DNA of 64,000 nt from Mortierella alpina (lineage: Eukaryota > Mortierellomycota > Mortierellomycetes > Mortierellales > Mortierellaceae). The stretch covers positions 3,038,001 to 3,102,000 of the forward strand of contig JANATF010000004.1 in NCBI GenBank assembly GCA_029449245.1, written 5' to 3'. Below the pieces are notes generated by a model, which was not told where the DNA came from, did not search any database, and saw nothing but the letters and a program-made list of their open reading frames with translations. A program made the translations under genes and the position numbers. Positions 49,482 through 62,103 of the stretch are shown here, piece by piece. The first letter of the stretch is position 1. Every line of letters starts with the position of its first letter.

Positions 49482-50676
49482 ATGGTGAGATACGCTGCCA
49501 CCCCAGCCAACAGCTCCAAGAGTAAGTGACCACCCAACGCAGATCAATGGATTGAAAAAAAAGAACACTTCCAACAGCAGGACCCCACGCTTTTGCAGGA
49601 GACGAAAACGAACCGAGAGAAAGAGAGAGATGTGCAGAGAAAGACGACACGAGATGCTAATCAATCTCGATCCCTACCAACTCGAAAAAACACTCAAAAA
49701 AATAGCTGCTTTGTCTCGCGGCTCCTACCTCCGTGTTCACTTCAAGAACACCCGTGAGGTCGCTGCTGCCATCTCCGGCATGAAGTTGAAGAAGGCCCTC
49801 ACCTACCTCGAGGACGTCAAGGAGCACAAGCAGGCCATCCCCTTCCGTCGCTTCAACGGCGGTATCGGTCGCACTGCCCAGGCCAAGCCCTTCGGCATGA
49901 CCATGGCCCGCTGGCCCGCCAAGTCCTGCGAGTTCGTCTTGGACTTGCTCAAGAACGCCGAGTCCAACGCCGAGGTAATTTCACACCAACCACTCTTTGA
50001 AACCGCATAGGAATAACTTTCCCCCAAGCAGAAGGAAAAAAGGAAACCCAGGATTGTTCAGCAGCAGTACATACAAATTTTGTCCTTACAGGACTGAAGA
50101 TGAACACTCAGCAAAGGACGCAATAGGACAGCAAGGAGCTTGGCTTCACCTGGAAGCGAAGGTTGGATGCGTGAGCAACCATCAAAGAAGATTTCCTCGC
50201 TGCAGTCTGCGGCCGCAGAGCCTTGAACGAATCCACCACCTGATCCTCGCAACACGCAAATGATCCGTATTGTGATCGACCTTCCCTGTCACCATCTTAT
50301 AAGACGTTGGCTCGCACTCTGAACACCCCGCACTTTATGGCGTTGACGCATGGGCGTTATTCCACCCACAAGACAATTCCTACAGTCCTTTTGTTTCTGA
50401 CCACAATTGCACACTCTTTACAAACCTCCAACGAATAATTAGGTCAAGGGCTTGGAGCAGGAGGCTCTCGTCATCAAGCACATCCAGGTCAACCAGGCTC
50501 CCCGCCAGCGTCGCCGCACCTACCGTGCTCACGGTCGCATCAACCCCTACATGTCTTCGCCCTGCCACATCGAGATCATCCTCGCTGAGGAGAACGAGGG
50601 TGTCAAGCGCGAGGTTGAGGCCAAGAAGCCCAAGCTCAACGCTCGCCAGCTCGCTGCCCGTGCCCGTCGTGCTTAA
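49482..50676 (+). CDS. RPL17: Cytosolic ribosomal protein L17 (uL22)
   Basis: Three exons (49482-49521, 49706-49974, 50443-50676) join in frame to 180 residues. Landmarks of eukaryotic L17 are present: MVRYA start, [56 protein letters not shown] and [15 protein letters not shown]. It is a large-subunit protein lining the peptide exit tunnel. Codon choice in the exons is strongly C-ending, as expected for a highly expressed gene and unlike the neighbours. The first coding exon is only 40 nt, and a leader intron acceptor lies seven bases before the ATG. The last intron is 468 bp; I looked for a snoRNA there and found no clear C/D boxes. Confidence 0.96.
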
Positions 50677-50703
50677 GTGATTTTAACAACAAAGAATCAG
50701 CTC

Positions 50704-50709
50704 AATAAA
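50704..50709 (+). terminator. Polyadenylation signal of RPL17
   Basis: AATAAA 28 bp after the RPL17 stop codon and about 110 bp before the convergent MAD1 stop. Confidence 0.6.
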
Positions 50710-50816
50710 ACCAACAACCATGTCGTCCCACCAGCAAAGTCTTGGTTTTTCTACCATATCAAACAAGAAAACAATGTTCAAATCGATTGTTTTCTTTTTA
50801 TGTCCTACTGGCTTTT

Positions 50817-53800
50817 TCACATATCCATCATCATGTCCGAGTTTTGTGTGTTATCGTCGTCGGCATGCTGATACTGTCGCAGCATGTGCAACCTCTGGTC
50901 CTGAAGCTGCTGCTGTTGAAGATGCTGCGCCTGTTCCTCGACGAGGTCCAAGGTCACGCGGCTTAGGAACGCAGGGATACTGCCGAGCTGATTGACCCAG
51001 TGGTCAAAGGACTCTTTGTGCTCTTCCATGTACTTTTGGCTTCCAGAGCCAACCAGCTGCATGGTGCCTTCGTCATTAAGACCTGACGTGAACACAAACG
51101 ACTGCTTCTCTTCCGTGGTATAGACAGACGTCAACTCGACCCGACCACTGTCATGGAACGTGAGCTTGTAGCCCAGCAAGGACCGTACAGCCTCCAAGAA
51201 TTCCTTGGCCTTGAGCGACCACTCCTAAAAAATTGTTTTGGCAAAAAAAGCATCAGTTCCTTGGCTCAGAATACACGACTGGGGTGGTTTGGTCCGCTCA
51301 AATGGGTTTAACGGCTTACCTGCTTTAAGCGCTTGGAAAGCTTGGCCTTCTCGGCCATCTCTTCCTGCAACCGGGTGTGGTCTTCCCTCAGGCGATTGTA
51401 ACTTGCAGTTGGGATCATACCCTCATCCCGAAGTGCTACCTCCTGATCCCCATTCTCGTCAGTCCGGAAATTTTGAACCGACTGTTGCTGCTGCTGTTGT
51501 TGGAGTTGCGTAATCGTCTCCAGAAGCGCTGTATTCTCCTCTTTGAGAGAGTCGAGCATGTGTTGACGAACTGCTTGGTGCCTCGAAGCGGGGCTATCCT
51601 TCAGCTCGAGTACACGAGATGTGGCAGGATTAAAAGCGCCAGCTCCGATAGCCAGCTCATGCTGCAGAATCTTGGCGTCCAGCGATTCGTTCTCATGTCG
51701 CAAGAGTTCAATCTCTTTCTCCAAACGCTGCTTAGCTATGAGAAGCACGGCGCGACAATAAAGTAGTGTCTGTCAGTATCCAGCTATCAATGAAAACAAT
51801 CCCACCCCCCGCTCTCTCTCAGCATAACATGAGATTGCCGTACCTTCAAACAATGCGCCTTTTTCAGCATTGAGCCGGGTGTACATGGAGGTGTTCTCAG
51901 CCTCAATGGCTCGCAGTAGCTCCATGCTTGAGGTGGATCCCATAGTTCCTGATTGTCCGGGTGTGGGGTTACTACTTGCTGCAGTCATTGCGCTCTCAAG
52001 TCGGTCGTGATATTCCTGAACCAACTTTTCCAATTGTTCGATCCTGATACTCTTTTGCTGATCGTATGATCCGCCCATGAGCTTGGTCTCCTCATCATCA
52101 TACGAATGCTATACACAGGAAACAGAAAAACTCAGTTACCTCTAGCAAGTGCCTGCAAAGCATACTGAGACGGCCTGACAAAGGGAGCTTGTGCTGTAAC
52201 GACGGGGTGCTTACCAATTGCTGCCGGAAACTTTCAACCTGGCGGAGGGCAAGATCCTTGGCTCGTTCATGACGACGAGCGATCGACGCTTGTTCTCTGC
52301 AATATTCTTCCTGAGTGATCAAATTCTTCTTTAGGTCCCGAATTTGCGCCTCCAGCTGACCAATATACGCGTCCCTAGCTTTGACGGTTGCCTCAAGATC
52401 GCCCCTTAGCTCTGTCAGCGCTGCCTTGTCTCCTCGTAGTGATGCTACCGTTTTCGCAAGGTCATAAGGCGAGTTGTAGTCTGTCGTATCGGTCCTCGCC
52501 AAGAAAACCGCCCTGCATAATACATAGATTATCATGCGTTAGCTGCAGCTGCAACGAGAGGTTGCAATGGTTGCTTCCGTTAGAGGTCATCAACAGTTTC
52601 CCTTACCACTGCTGCTTTTCCTTGAGGAGTACGCCATTTTGAACCTCGAATTTACCACATTTGATGCGAAGCTCGTCAAGCATCTTGAGTTTTTGCTCCA
52701 GACCTGCCTTCTCCTCCTTGAGCACCTCCACATTTCTGTACATCTCCTTGTAGTGCTTGCACTCTGTAGTCAGTTGCCTGTTGGTCCCCTCTAGCTGCTT
52801 GATGTACGTGACCTGGTTCTTGAGCTCCCTTTCTACTCGCGCCACATCTTCCAGGCCCTGGGAATTGAGCCGCAACTGTCGATTCTGATCCTCCAGATCC
52901 AGGATTTTGCTCATCGCGTCTTCCAGTTGTCGGTGCTTCTCCGCTGCAAGACTGCTCTGCGACTCGCTTGTTCCTTTTGTCGCTTCCAGATTTGCCTGTT
53001 GATAGGTCAGCGATGCAGTGAGGGTCCGGACCTTATGCGAGAGTTCACTCTCTGTTGCACGACTTTGCTCACGAAGTTGTGCAAATCTCTCTTTGAGATC
53101 CAAGTTCTCGTCTCGCAAGTTCTTGATGAGTTCATTTGAGGTCATCTAATATTATACACAACAACAATGTGAGACGATGTCCATATGCTAACGCTCTGCA
53201 AGGTAGTATCAGTATGTTGTCCTACCTTGAACTCGATGGATCCCTCTTCGAGATCCTGGACCTTCTTCGTGAGACTTCTCTCTTGCTCATAAAGGAATCG
53301 CCGATCGCTTTCCAACGAGTCAATCCTCGTCATGAGTTTCTTCTTGAAGATGTCTGCCTCGCGCGCTGTCTTCTCCATGGTGATTATCTTTTGCTCCAGC
53401 TCTGTTTTTGTACTTGAAAGCTCATATTGGGTATCCTTGAGTTTTTTCCGTGTCTGCTCGTATTCTAGGTTGGGAAGAGTGAACGTACTTTTTGTAAGAT
53501 CAACTACATGGGCATCATGTTCGTTTCTATTATCTTTGAAGAATTAAGTCCGTTTCGCACCTTCAGGTTCAATGGTACGGCTCCTTGTCCTTGAATACTG
53601 GCTCTCGTTCTCCTGATCAAATACTGCAGTGGATGCTCTTCCCGAGAAGGCGTGTTTGGGGCTCTTGCGTGGTTATGGTTTTTGTGAGTGGTGTGGATTC
53701 AGAATGGAAATGAGAAGTCTGAAATGAAGCAACATGGCGCATCGACACACATATTTTAACACGCATTCTCTCAAAGAACGTCGCCTTGTGTGCTTACCAT

Positions 53801-54031
53801 CACTGGAGAGGCATTCTCTGAGCCTGGCCAAGACTGCTGCCAGCCATTTGTTGCTGTTGCAAGTCTGGAGCGCGAGTCTGCTGGGGTAGTGGCGGATGGT
53901 GTGGTCTTCTTTTCGCCAAAGGGCGTTCTGCCCTCGAGGCCGTTGGAGCCTGTTCCTGGTGACGCAGCGGTGTGGGGTGGTCTGTTCATGAAGCGGCGCA
54001 CCAGGTCTGGGTCACTCGAGGGGTGACTCAT
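50817..54031 (-). CDS. MAD1: Spindle-assembly checkpoint protein Mad1
   Basis: Eight exons (53798-54031, 53561-53663, 53226-53464, 52607-53145, 52215-52512, 51844-52108, 51320-51735, 50817-51224) join in frame to 833 residues. Almost the whole length is heptad-like coiled coil. The end is diagnostic: an R-L-K motif (695-697, SKRLKQ), the Bub1-contact motif of Mad1, followed by the C-terminal fold with AKEFLEAVRSLLGYKLTF, GRVELTSVY, SFDHWVNQLGSIPAFLS and TLDLVEEQ. Mad1 recruits Mad2 to unattached kinetochores and delays anaphase. The N-terminus (1-80) is disordered and Pro/Ser-rich. A Mad2-interaction motif is expected in the coiled coil but I could not place it with confidence. The last 30 residues are Gln-rich and variable. 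Confidence 0.9.
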
Positions 54032-54296
54032 TATCGGTGATGTAGCGCTGTGCAAAGCGATGGGTGGTGCTGAGGTGTGTTGTGTTGCGTGGAGCTGAAT
54101 TCAGTCGAGTGAGGTCGAGCGAGCAAAAGACAAGAGATGAGTGGATAGACAACGAGGACGAGCGCGTGTTGGCGAGCCAGTTGTGACTGCGCTGATCACT
54201 TTGCCTCCCTTGCCTGTAAACAACAATCCGGATGCACCTCAATCCACACTCTCTCTCCCCTCTGAAAGAACACACCCCTGCCTCACTCCCATCGCC

Positions 54297-54973
54297 ATGT
54301 CGAGCATCGCCAAGGAAATCCTCACAAAGACGGCTCATGCCCTCCCCATCATCACAAGGTCGGCCCAGCCCAAGAGCCTTTACAGGGCCCTGAAGGTCAT
54401 GGACAACAAAGGCATCGGAGAGACAGTCGTAAGTGTCTTGCTACTTCCCATCAAAAAGGCACAGGGAGCAACAAACTAGCAGTAGTAACAACCCCAGGAG
54501 GAATAGTAGGCGGGGCGTAGAGTGGTCGCACTTTCATGGAACAAAGAAAGAAAGAAAAAAAAAAAGCATGGAGTTGCGCGAGCCGACTGTCAAGGATGCA
54601 GTGCTGGTGCTCCACAGACTTGCACCTCATCGCCGAGTATCACAGGGCGATCCAGGAACCAGGACATACATACGGACATCACAGATCATTTATGTACCAA
54701 AAAAAGAAGACGATCTAACCTCTACTCCTCCCTTTCCCTCTCCAGACAACCACCAAATTGGTTAACAAGGGCTTTACAGACTGCTACTACAAGGTGACAG
54801 ACGTCAAGCTCCGCGGTCCCGAGCTGAACCACGGCAAGGCTTATGGCGTTGAAGTCTGGAAGGGCAAGGTTCTGAACGAGGGCAAGCCAGTGGAGATTCG
54901 TGGAGGATTGAAGTGGAACTGGATCAAATATACACCAACGACAGAACATGTAGTAGCACCCATCAAGGCATGA
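54297..54973 (+). CDS. Mitochondrial small-subunit ribosomal protein mS34-like
   Basis: Two exons (54297-54428 and 54746-54973) join between codons to 119 residues. The core LNHGKAYGVEVWKGK and the following VEIRGGLKWNWIKY match the pattern of the MRP-S34 family (a YW-x-TRV segment, then HGKAWG, then a DW block), reduced to the central domain. The first 40 residues are short and basic, with Ser/Arg, and could hold a mitochondrial targeting segment. It should sit in the small subunit of the mitoribosome. The identification is by motif, so moderate. The gene shares a 265-bp bidirectional promoter with MAD1. Confidence 0.72.
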
Positions 54974-55238
54974 AGGATGGATCAGGGCAGGTAGACAGGC
55001 ACTCCATATAACCAACCAGGAGGATCGGAAAGAGAAAAATAATACAACTTCAATCATCATCAACAGAATAATGGGTCATATATTATTTAATGAAATTACA
55101 ATGGGTTTTGATATATTGGCTCTCCTGCCCTCGGTGTGAACGTCTAGAGTTGGGAGGTCGGGTGAAAAAGTGAGAGGAGTGGGCGGCACTGTCGTCCAAT
55201 AAAAAATACGAAAGAGTGATGGAAAGAAAAAGAGATGT

Positions 55239-57345
55239 CTAGTAGTTGTAGTGCGAAGACATGTCGTTGATCATATCGTTCAAGAGGTCAGCACCCTTCA
55301 TCACAGCATTTCCAAGGGCAGCAAAGTCGGCGCTAAGTTGGTCCACTAGAACAGAGAGGGAGGAACATAAAAACAGTAAGTAAACTGCAACCATCTTTCT
55401 GGTCTTGATCAATGGCAATGCCGTATGTACCTTCTTCAGGCGCAGGCGCAGCCTCATCGCGGCCAAAATACTGGCTGCTGCTAATGGCTGTTGCTCCGGA
55501 AAAGTTCTGAAGACGCGAGGAGGCTTCTGCTTGAGCCTTGGAATCATAGTTGTTGCGACCAAAGTATTGGTCTGAAGAGATGGCCTTCTGACCGCCAAAC
55601 TTATCACGGGCAGTTGTAGACTCGACAGCTGCTTTCCCCCACAGACAAAAGACAATGTCAGCCAAACCAAGGAGAACAATAATCATTCAAGTAGAGCAAA
55701 AGCACTTAATGCTCAATGTATCGTACCAGGCTGTGAGGAGTAGCCGTTGGATGGGCGGCTGGATGGAGCGGCGCCGAACCCCATGCGGCCCATACCCATA
55801 CCGAGTCGAGCCAGGCCGTCATCATTAGCCTTGACGGGTGTGCTTCCTGCAGTGTTGGCTTGGTAGTAGTTGACGCGCGTCTGAGCCGCCTGGGGCTGAT
55901 GGCGGTTATTCTCTAGTTCGGTTGCCCTCTGCGCGGCCCGATCAGCTGCAGCCTTCTTTTCCAGTCTCTCTTGCTCCGCAGCCTCAGCACCCAAAGTAGC
56001 AATACGATCAGCCTCAGCCTTGGCTCTGGCCTCAGCCTCCTCAAAGCTCCCACCGGCAACCTTCTTCACTCCAAGTTTCATGGGTTTAGAGGCACCGAGC
56101 GTGGTCTTTTTGGTTGTCAATGTCGAGCGCTGGGGACGAACCATGTTGGTGCGCTGAGGAGACGACGTTGCGCCCATGCCGAGGACTGGGGGAGGTGTCG
56201 AGGAGGAGACAGGGGTCGATGATCCTGAGGAGGGCGTCTTTGGCTCATTCCAGGTGTTGAAAAAGTCGTCTTCCTCAGCAGACGTGGTAGCAGTAGCAGC
56301 AGGGGCACCGGACTTGATCTCGGGGATCATGCGACCGGGATTGCTGTTGGCCAGGATAGTTTTGAAATTTTGCAGCGTTAGTGGCAATGCTGGAATGCAG
56401 GGCAGCCGTTAAGAGAGCTGAGAAGGACAGCCCCTGAAAATCATGTGCACAATCCAAATTAACGGATCAGGCACAAAAACGTCCAGTGTCGTACCTGATC
56501 ACATCCTCCTGCTTACGCTGCTCCAGCTTCTCCTTGTATGCGATGGCGACCTTGGAAGTGTACTTTGTCTTTGCATCCTTGTTGCTGCCAGTCATCGACT
56601 TGTTGAAAAACTCCTGCATCGCTGCGTTGCCTCCGACCTTCATCGTGCGGAGCTGATCCCACGACCACGAGTCCAAGATGGAAGACCTAGTAGGATGAGA
56701 AAAAGAGGATTAAGACTTTAGTGAGTTCATACATTCAAGCAAGGAAAGGCAGGCGAGGCCATTCCGTTCTCTTGACAAAGAAAAAGAGTGGCAATCTTAC
56801 CGAACAAAAGAAATGTGAACACCAAGATTACGATGGACCGAGCTGCAATCGAAGCAAACAAAGATGCCAAAGGGGATGCTGCACCAGTCTGGGTTCTTGG
56901 AGCTGCAATCCGCGCACATCTATAATGAGTAAATAGAGTGGTTCTTGGCATTTGTTAGTCTTGGTCCGTTGTGCTTTTGTCCCTGGAGGAAAGCAGCATT
57001 CTCTTTCCTCCTGCGCCATGGACTGGGCGGACTACAATCCTCGACAGTGGTACTCTGTCCTGGATCTTGAAAGGACAGGGCTGTGCGATGAACTGGAAGG
57101 TCCACTCCTGATCCTTTGAATGTATTCCCGCTTCGAATGTCCAGTACATATACCGTCTATCCAGCTCCGTCCAAAGTCCATTATACTACGCGAAGCGTCA
57201 TCTTGAACGAGCGACAGAGAGACAGAGATGAGCTTCTTTGATAGCCATCAATGGCACTTGCCTTGTTTGCGTGCTGTGATTTGAGGCGCTTGAAAAAGTC
57301 AAGAGTTTCCTGTTTGGTGGGCTCGGAGACTGTCATTGTTGGCAT
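55239..57345 (-). CDS. GLO3: ArfGAP of the Glo3/ArfGAP2-3 family
   Basis: Six exons (57262-57345, 56801-56919, 56517-56686, 55727-56389, 55431-55628, 55239-55345) join in frame to 446 residues. The ArfGAP zinc finger is complete: C30, C33, C50, C53 (C-x2-C-x16-C-x2-C) with arginine finger R58 in [15 protein letters not shown]. The C-terminal half carries the Glo3 motif region, with two repeats of the type AISSxQYFGR ([11 protein letters not shown] and [11 protein letters not shown]). The protein activates Arf1 GTP hydrolysis on COPI vesicles in Golgi-to-ER transport. Intron 1 is GC-AG. Exon 3 has two possible donors; the strong GTAAGC at 56511-56516 is the one that keeps frame. Intron 4 ends AAAGCAG, so the first residue of exon 5 may vary. 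Confidence 0.92.
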
Positions 57346-58571
57346 GGGTGTGGCGGGGTGGAGCTGGCTGGGATGTGAGGAGCGGATAGAAGGTTGAAAA
57401 GAATGAGGATGAACAACGACGGGTGGATGAGTCGGATGAACCAATGCACACTGAGATAACGCACGTGATTTACAATCAGATGAAATAGTGCTCAGGAGAG
57501 CCCTTTTGAGAGCACTCTTTGGAAGATGATGGACCTGACTGATGAACTGTGGTTTGTCTACATGTACTGTATCTACTGTACATGTAGTGCAGTGGAGGAA
57601 GAGGTGCTGGGCGTAAGAGGGCATCTGCTACGTGACAACGAGGGCTGTTGATGTTGATTATGCAACTCTGCAGTCGACTGGAGGAGGCAGACTATGCAGA
57701 CTATGCAGGCAGTACGCTTGACTAGTCTGAACTCCGAGGAGTGCCAAATGACATGTTTTCTGTGGCAAAAGTGGTTGACAATCCCATTTCAGCGGATAGG
57801 TCGCGCAGTCAACCGGTAGACATCGTGCTGCGAGAGTTCCATGGCTGGCAAGTTGTCACAATCATCACTCTTCCTAGTCTTCGATCGATCGAGTCCCCAA
57901 TTGCGAGCGCCTTCCCGCAAAGCGCGAACCCCCCCCCCCCCCCCCATTGACGTGCAGGTCCAAGCCCACGCTCCACATCGCCCTTTCCTAGTGCACAATG
58001 GCCTGCCTGTGTGACATCTGCAGCCAATGAGCAGCAGCGTCGACTGAGCAAGTGCGTCTGCCCTGTTTGCCCCCTTCCCGTTTCCCGTGTGTGCCCTTGT
58101 TCCCATGGCATAGAAATAGTATAAATGAGACGGTGCACCGCACTCTCTTTTTTGGCTCCTCCTCTTGCTCTCGACCCACAAAAGCACCCCTGCACTTTTC
58201 CTGCTCCCTTCCTGCCACACACCTGCTCCCTCTGCTGCTCCGCTCCCACTTGCTCCCCCATCCTCTCGCTCACACACTCTTCACTCCCCTGCTGTCTGCA
58301 CTCTTGCTCGGCCCCCCTGCGAAAACAAGAGGCTCTTCAGCTACAGCGGATATCAGTATAGTCGTAGTAGACAAAGTGCAGGAGAAAGACATCGGCTAGG
58401 ACAGCACTTGAAAGGCAGGAACAGCAGAGAGCAAGAGCACCCTACTCTTCCATCGACAACCCACCACAGCAACAACACCACAACACCCACCCTTCCCAAA
58501 GTCTCGTCTGTGCACGCCTTTGCCTCTACCAGCGCCGTCTGAGGAGCAGGCTCTCTTGAGTCAGAGTCGGT
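57346..58571. other. Divergent promoter region, GLO3 / LRR gene
   Basis: About 1.2 kb without a supported gene. It contains a run of 17 C (57930-57946) and a pyrimidine-rich stretch leading toward the LRR gene (58140-58320). Confidence 0.5.
58120..58127 (+). promoter_or_regulatory. Possible TATA box of the LRR gene
   Basis: TATAAATG lies 445 bp upstream of the ATG at 58572, ahead of a CT-rich stretch. The distance would mean a long leader, so this is tentative. Confidence 0.3.
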
Positions 58572-61500
58572 ATGGCACAAGAGCGCCAGGCGGTGCAGCT
58601 GAATCATATCGTCAAGGAGGTCGTTGTCAGGAAGGATGTCGATGGTCGATCCTGCGTCCTGCTGGAAGATATTAGAGATGCCTTCTCGGACTTTGGCGAC
58701 GAGTTTGTGCTCCATGGTGCCCCTGTTCCTTACCTCGAAGACGAGCATTGCGAAAGGTTAGTCGGCCATAGTCATCATTCAGCACCCATCCTGGCATGCA
58801 CAAAAGCTTTTCTGGGAACTATAAGAGGATTCTAACTGGCCATGATATATTCCTCCTGTGCCTGGATATGATCCCGTCACAATCATGATAGGCTGTTTCC
58901 TAAGAGGATCGCGTACTATCCTGGCGAAACACTCATGGTCGTGCCACGTTCGCGGGACGACATACAGGCTTTGCTCGCTCCAGGGGCGGCTTTGACGCCC
59001 GTGGCCAGTCCGCTCCTTCCAACCGACGGCAGTCCCTATCTTGGCTCCGAGGGAGCATCGGCCTTTGAAGAGACTCTGTATGGCCTCTTTGACACGCACT
59101 ACCAAAGGATGCACACCGACCAAGAGCACAGCACAAGAGAGATCATGCGGGAACTACATGACTTGCAGGAACAATTGTCTCAGCTACAGCTTGAACTTCA
59201 AACATCTCAGGCCAGGAACGAAGAGCAAGCTCGGGAGAACCAGGCACTGCATCTTCGTGTGATTGAGCTCCAGAACGAGGCTCTGCACAGAATGACAGTC
59301 TTGCAGACCTCTGTCCAGTCGGTCCTAACGCAGACGTTTGAACTGCACGAGTATCCATCACCGCGGCTGTTCATCGTTCTTCCCGAGGTTGGCTCACAGG
59401 GATTCAATACAGCACCTATCCTCGGAAGCTTTGCTAGCGTCAAGTTTCGGCTCTATTTCCTCTGCGAGTGCGGCTTGCATACGAGCCCCATGGGCCCACA
59501 CCAAATGAATCATATCCACATCGCTAGGCACGAGGGGTACGAAATTTCCCGCCCGACAGAGTTCTTCCGCAAGTTCGGTCCCCATGTACTGCGTCTCCTG
59601 CATGTGATCAAGTACGGCCTCGTCATTGCAGGACTTGCAATTCCTGCTCTATCTGCTATCAGTGCAGTGGATCTGCCCGAGCACCTGGCGGGTGACTTGG
59701 AGAGTAGGATCGAGATCTGCACGCGTTACTTGAGTGCTTATCAAGACTCCATGGATTGGGACGATACGCCGGGCATCGACAATGGCGAGCATGTTCAGAA
59801 CAGATTCAACAAGCGCCGGTTGGTGGAGTCGGATGCTAACACATACAGGGGTACCGCGCAGGAGGGATTTATCCCGATAGAGGGTGCGGATCTTCGTCGA
59901 CTGGGCACGTTCCTTGACAGGAAGGATCAAGACCGCTCTTTGGGCAACCTCTTCAGGACGGTGGATGAGCATGGTCATGTCCGTTGGATCTGCTTGGATC
60001 ACTATCGCTCGACGTACCACCAGCGACAGGACCGTGAGTTCGAGAGCGAGATTCGGCAGAATTTTGGCAAATTCGATAAACACCTGGGCGTAGTTTCCGT
60101 AACGCTCTCCTCTAGCGAGTCCATGGTCTCGTTCTTTACTGCCATGACTCGTGCTGGTGGGTTCAACGAGCTGGATCTCCACCTATGCAACTTTGTGTAC
60201 CAGGACCTTAAGACGCTAGGCGATGCCCTCAACAAGACCAATGTCTCCAAGTTGACGCTGACGTGCCACGAGTACCGCGAGATTGCATCCATGGGCAAGA
60301 AAAAGCTGGCCGCACTGATCAAGATAATGAACACTGGAAAGATCCGCCATTTCCATTTCAGGGACATCAAGGATCTCATCCCCGCCCGAGGAATCCAAAT
60401 CCCCAAGAGCATGCCGGCAGTTCGTTCCTTGGAGCTGACGGGCGTCTCTCTCAAGGACGGCCAAGAGGTGTTCCTAGAGCTCTTACGATCCTGCAAAAAC
60501 CTCTTGGTACTGCGTTTATCCGAGATCTCTCTAAAGTCGCACCGCCTAGAATCCGTCATCAAAGGCATTGAATCATGTAGGAAGCTAACTGTCCTGGCTC
60601 TTCGCAGCTGCGAGATCTCACCAGACGGTGCCGAGTCACTCGGGCTCTGTCTCAAGTCACAGGCGTCGCTTAGAGAGCTGGATCTCGAGAACAACCTCCT
60701 GGATGACTCTGGCTGCTGTGCGATCATTGACGCAGTAGGCGGTCGTTTAGAGAAACTGCAGCTCAAGAACGCGGGGTTTGGCGACGACTCAGCGGTGGCT
60801 CTCGATCGTGTCATTTGCGGCGACCGACTAAGATGCTTGGACATCTCGGATTCTGTGAACGAGCTCGGACCCGAGGGCGTCAGGAGCATGACTCGCCTAA
60901 TCCCGAGGCTTCACTGTACCGAGCTGATGCTGCCGCGGATTCAAGAGCCGGCTGACGATTACTACGCGAGAATCATGCGCGCGGTTGATTTCACTCACCT
61001 AGAGCATTTGGAGATGGAGGGCAGCGAGTGCGGCGATCTGACGGCCGCTGTCCTGACAGGCAAGTTCAGTGGCCAAAACGAAACCTGTCTCACCATCTCG
61101 ACCCTAAAGTTGGCCCTGCCACGGATCACATTGGATGGGGCACAGCGACTGCTAGCTTCGTTGGGTGGCATTCCTGATGCCACGGTTTCCTTCAGCAACT
61201 CTAAGTTGTTTTCACAGGCGGGATCAGACCTACCACAGATCCTGGAAATGTTCAAGAATGGGTGCGCTCAGCTGACCGCGTTGAAGCTCAAGGACACTGG
61301 AATGGCTGATGACGTTGCCTTTCTTCTCTGTGAGGCTCTCCACCAGGCTGGCCCACTGAATCGCTTGGGCAGTCTTGATGTCTCTGAAAACAAGCTGACT
61401 CCCGTCGGTGGAGAGATGCTCCTCAATTGCCTGCACGACAACCAGGTCCTTCACACACTATGGATAGCAAGCTCCTCCTTTGAGCATCCAGGCTCAATGG

Positions 61501-61967
61501 GTTCTGCTGTCCAGCGGATCTTGGAGAAGAACAGAAGCCTACGCCGTCTCTCTGTATCCCATGTGAATCTTCGGGAGCTGACGCTTGGTTTGTCTGCAAA
61601 CGCCAGTACCCTGAGATCGATCAAGGTGCAGCACATCAACGGCCAGGTGGACGATATTTTTGCCTTTGGCGACTTTCTAAAATCGGACAGGAACACCCTT
61701 CTACGACTGGTGATGAAACATGCACGGACCTGCGACAGCGAGCCAGCCTTGAAGCATCTCAGCCAGTGCTTGAAGCGGAACAAATCGATTCTTGATCTCC
61801 AATGGGAGTTTGAGGCAGGATACGAGGCCGACAGTGACATTCTGAGGGAGCATCTGGAGCGGAACCGTACGGAATGGCGCAAGCGACCTGATGCCAGAAT
61901 TGAGGATCTTGCGACGGCGGGGATTGACCAGTACACGGCACGAGCTATCAGAGGCGGTGTCGAGTAA
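58572..61967 (+). CDS. Coiled-coil, leucine-rich-repeat protein (NLR-like layout without an NTPase)
   Basis: Two exons (58572-58756 and 58892-61967) join in frame to 1,086 residues. An N-terminal region of about 140 residues of unknown fold leads into a Glu/Gln-rich coiled coil (LHDLQEQLSQLQLELQTSQ). A block with FELHEYPSPRLFIVLPE, FRLYFLCECG and EGYEISRPTEFFRKFG follows, then a hydrophobic helix (YGLVIAGLAIPALSAI). The second half is built from leucine-rich repeats of the RanGAP/RNI type (for example LRELDLENNLLDDSGCCAI and LGSLDVSENKLTPVGGEML). Similar proteins are numerous in Mortierella-like fungi, to my knowledge, and are described only as LRR proteins. A recognition or scaffold role is likely. 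No GTPase or NB-ARC motif is visible. Confidence 0.85.
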
Positions 61968-62103
61968 GGAATTGTCATGGAACGGTGGAAAAATGCACGC
62001 TGGAGAAAAGGGACAGCAGTTTTGAGACCCATAGTTTTTTCTGTTTTTTTTCTTCTCAGTGCCTTTTGTTTATGAATACAACGGAAGACGTATTTTATTA
62101 TTG

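Noticed and set aside
49975-50442. snoRNA inside the long RPL17 intron
   Set aside because: No good box C (RTGATGA) and D (CTGA) pair with closing stem was found.
56491-56516. GLO3 exon 3 extending to the GTACGA donor
   Set aside because: That donor puts the next exon out of frame and gives an early stop; GTAAGC 22 bases earlier restores the frame.
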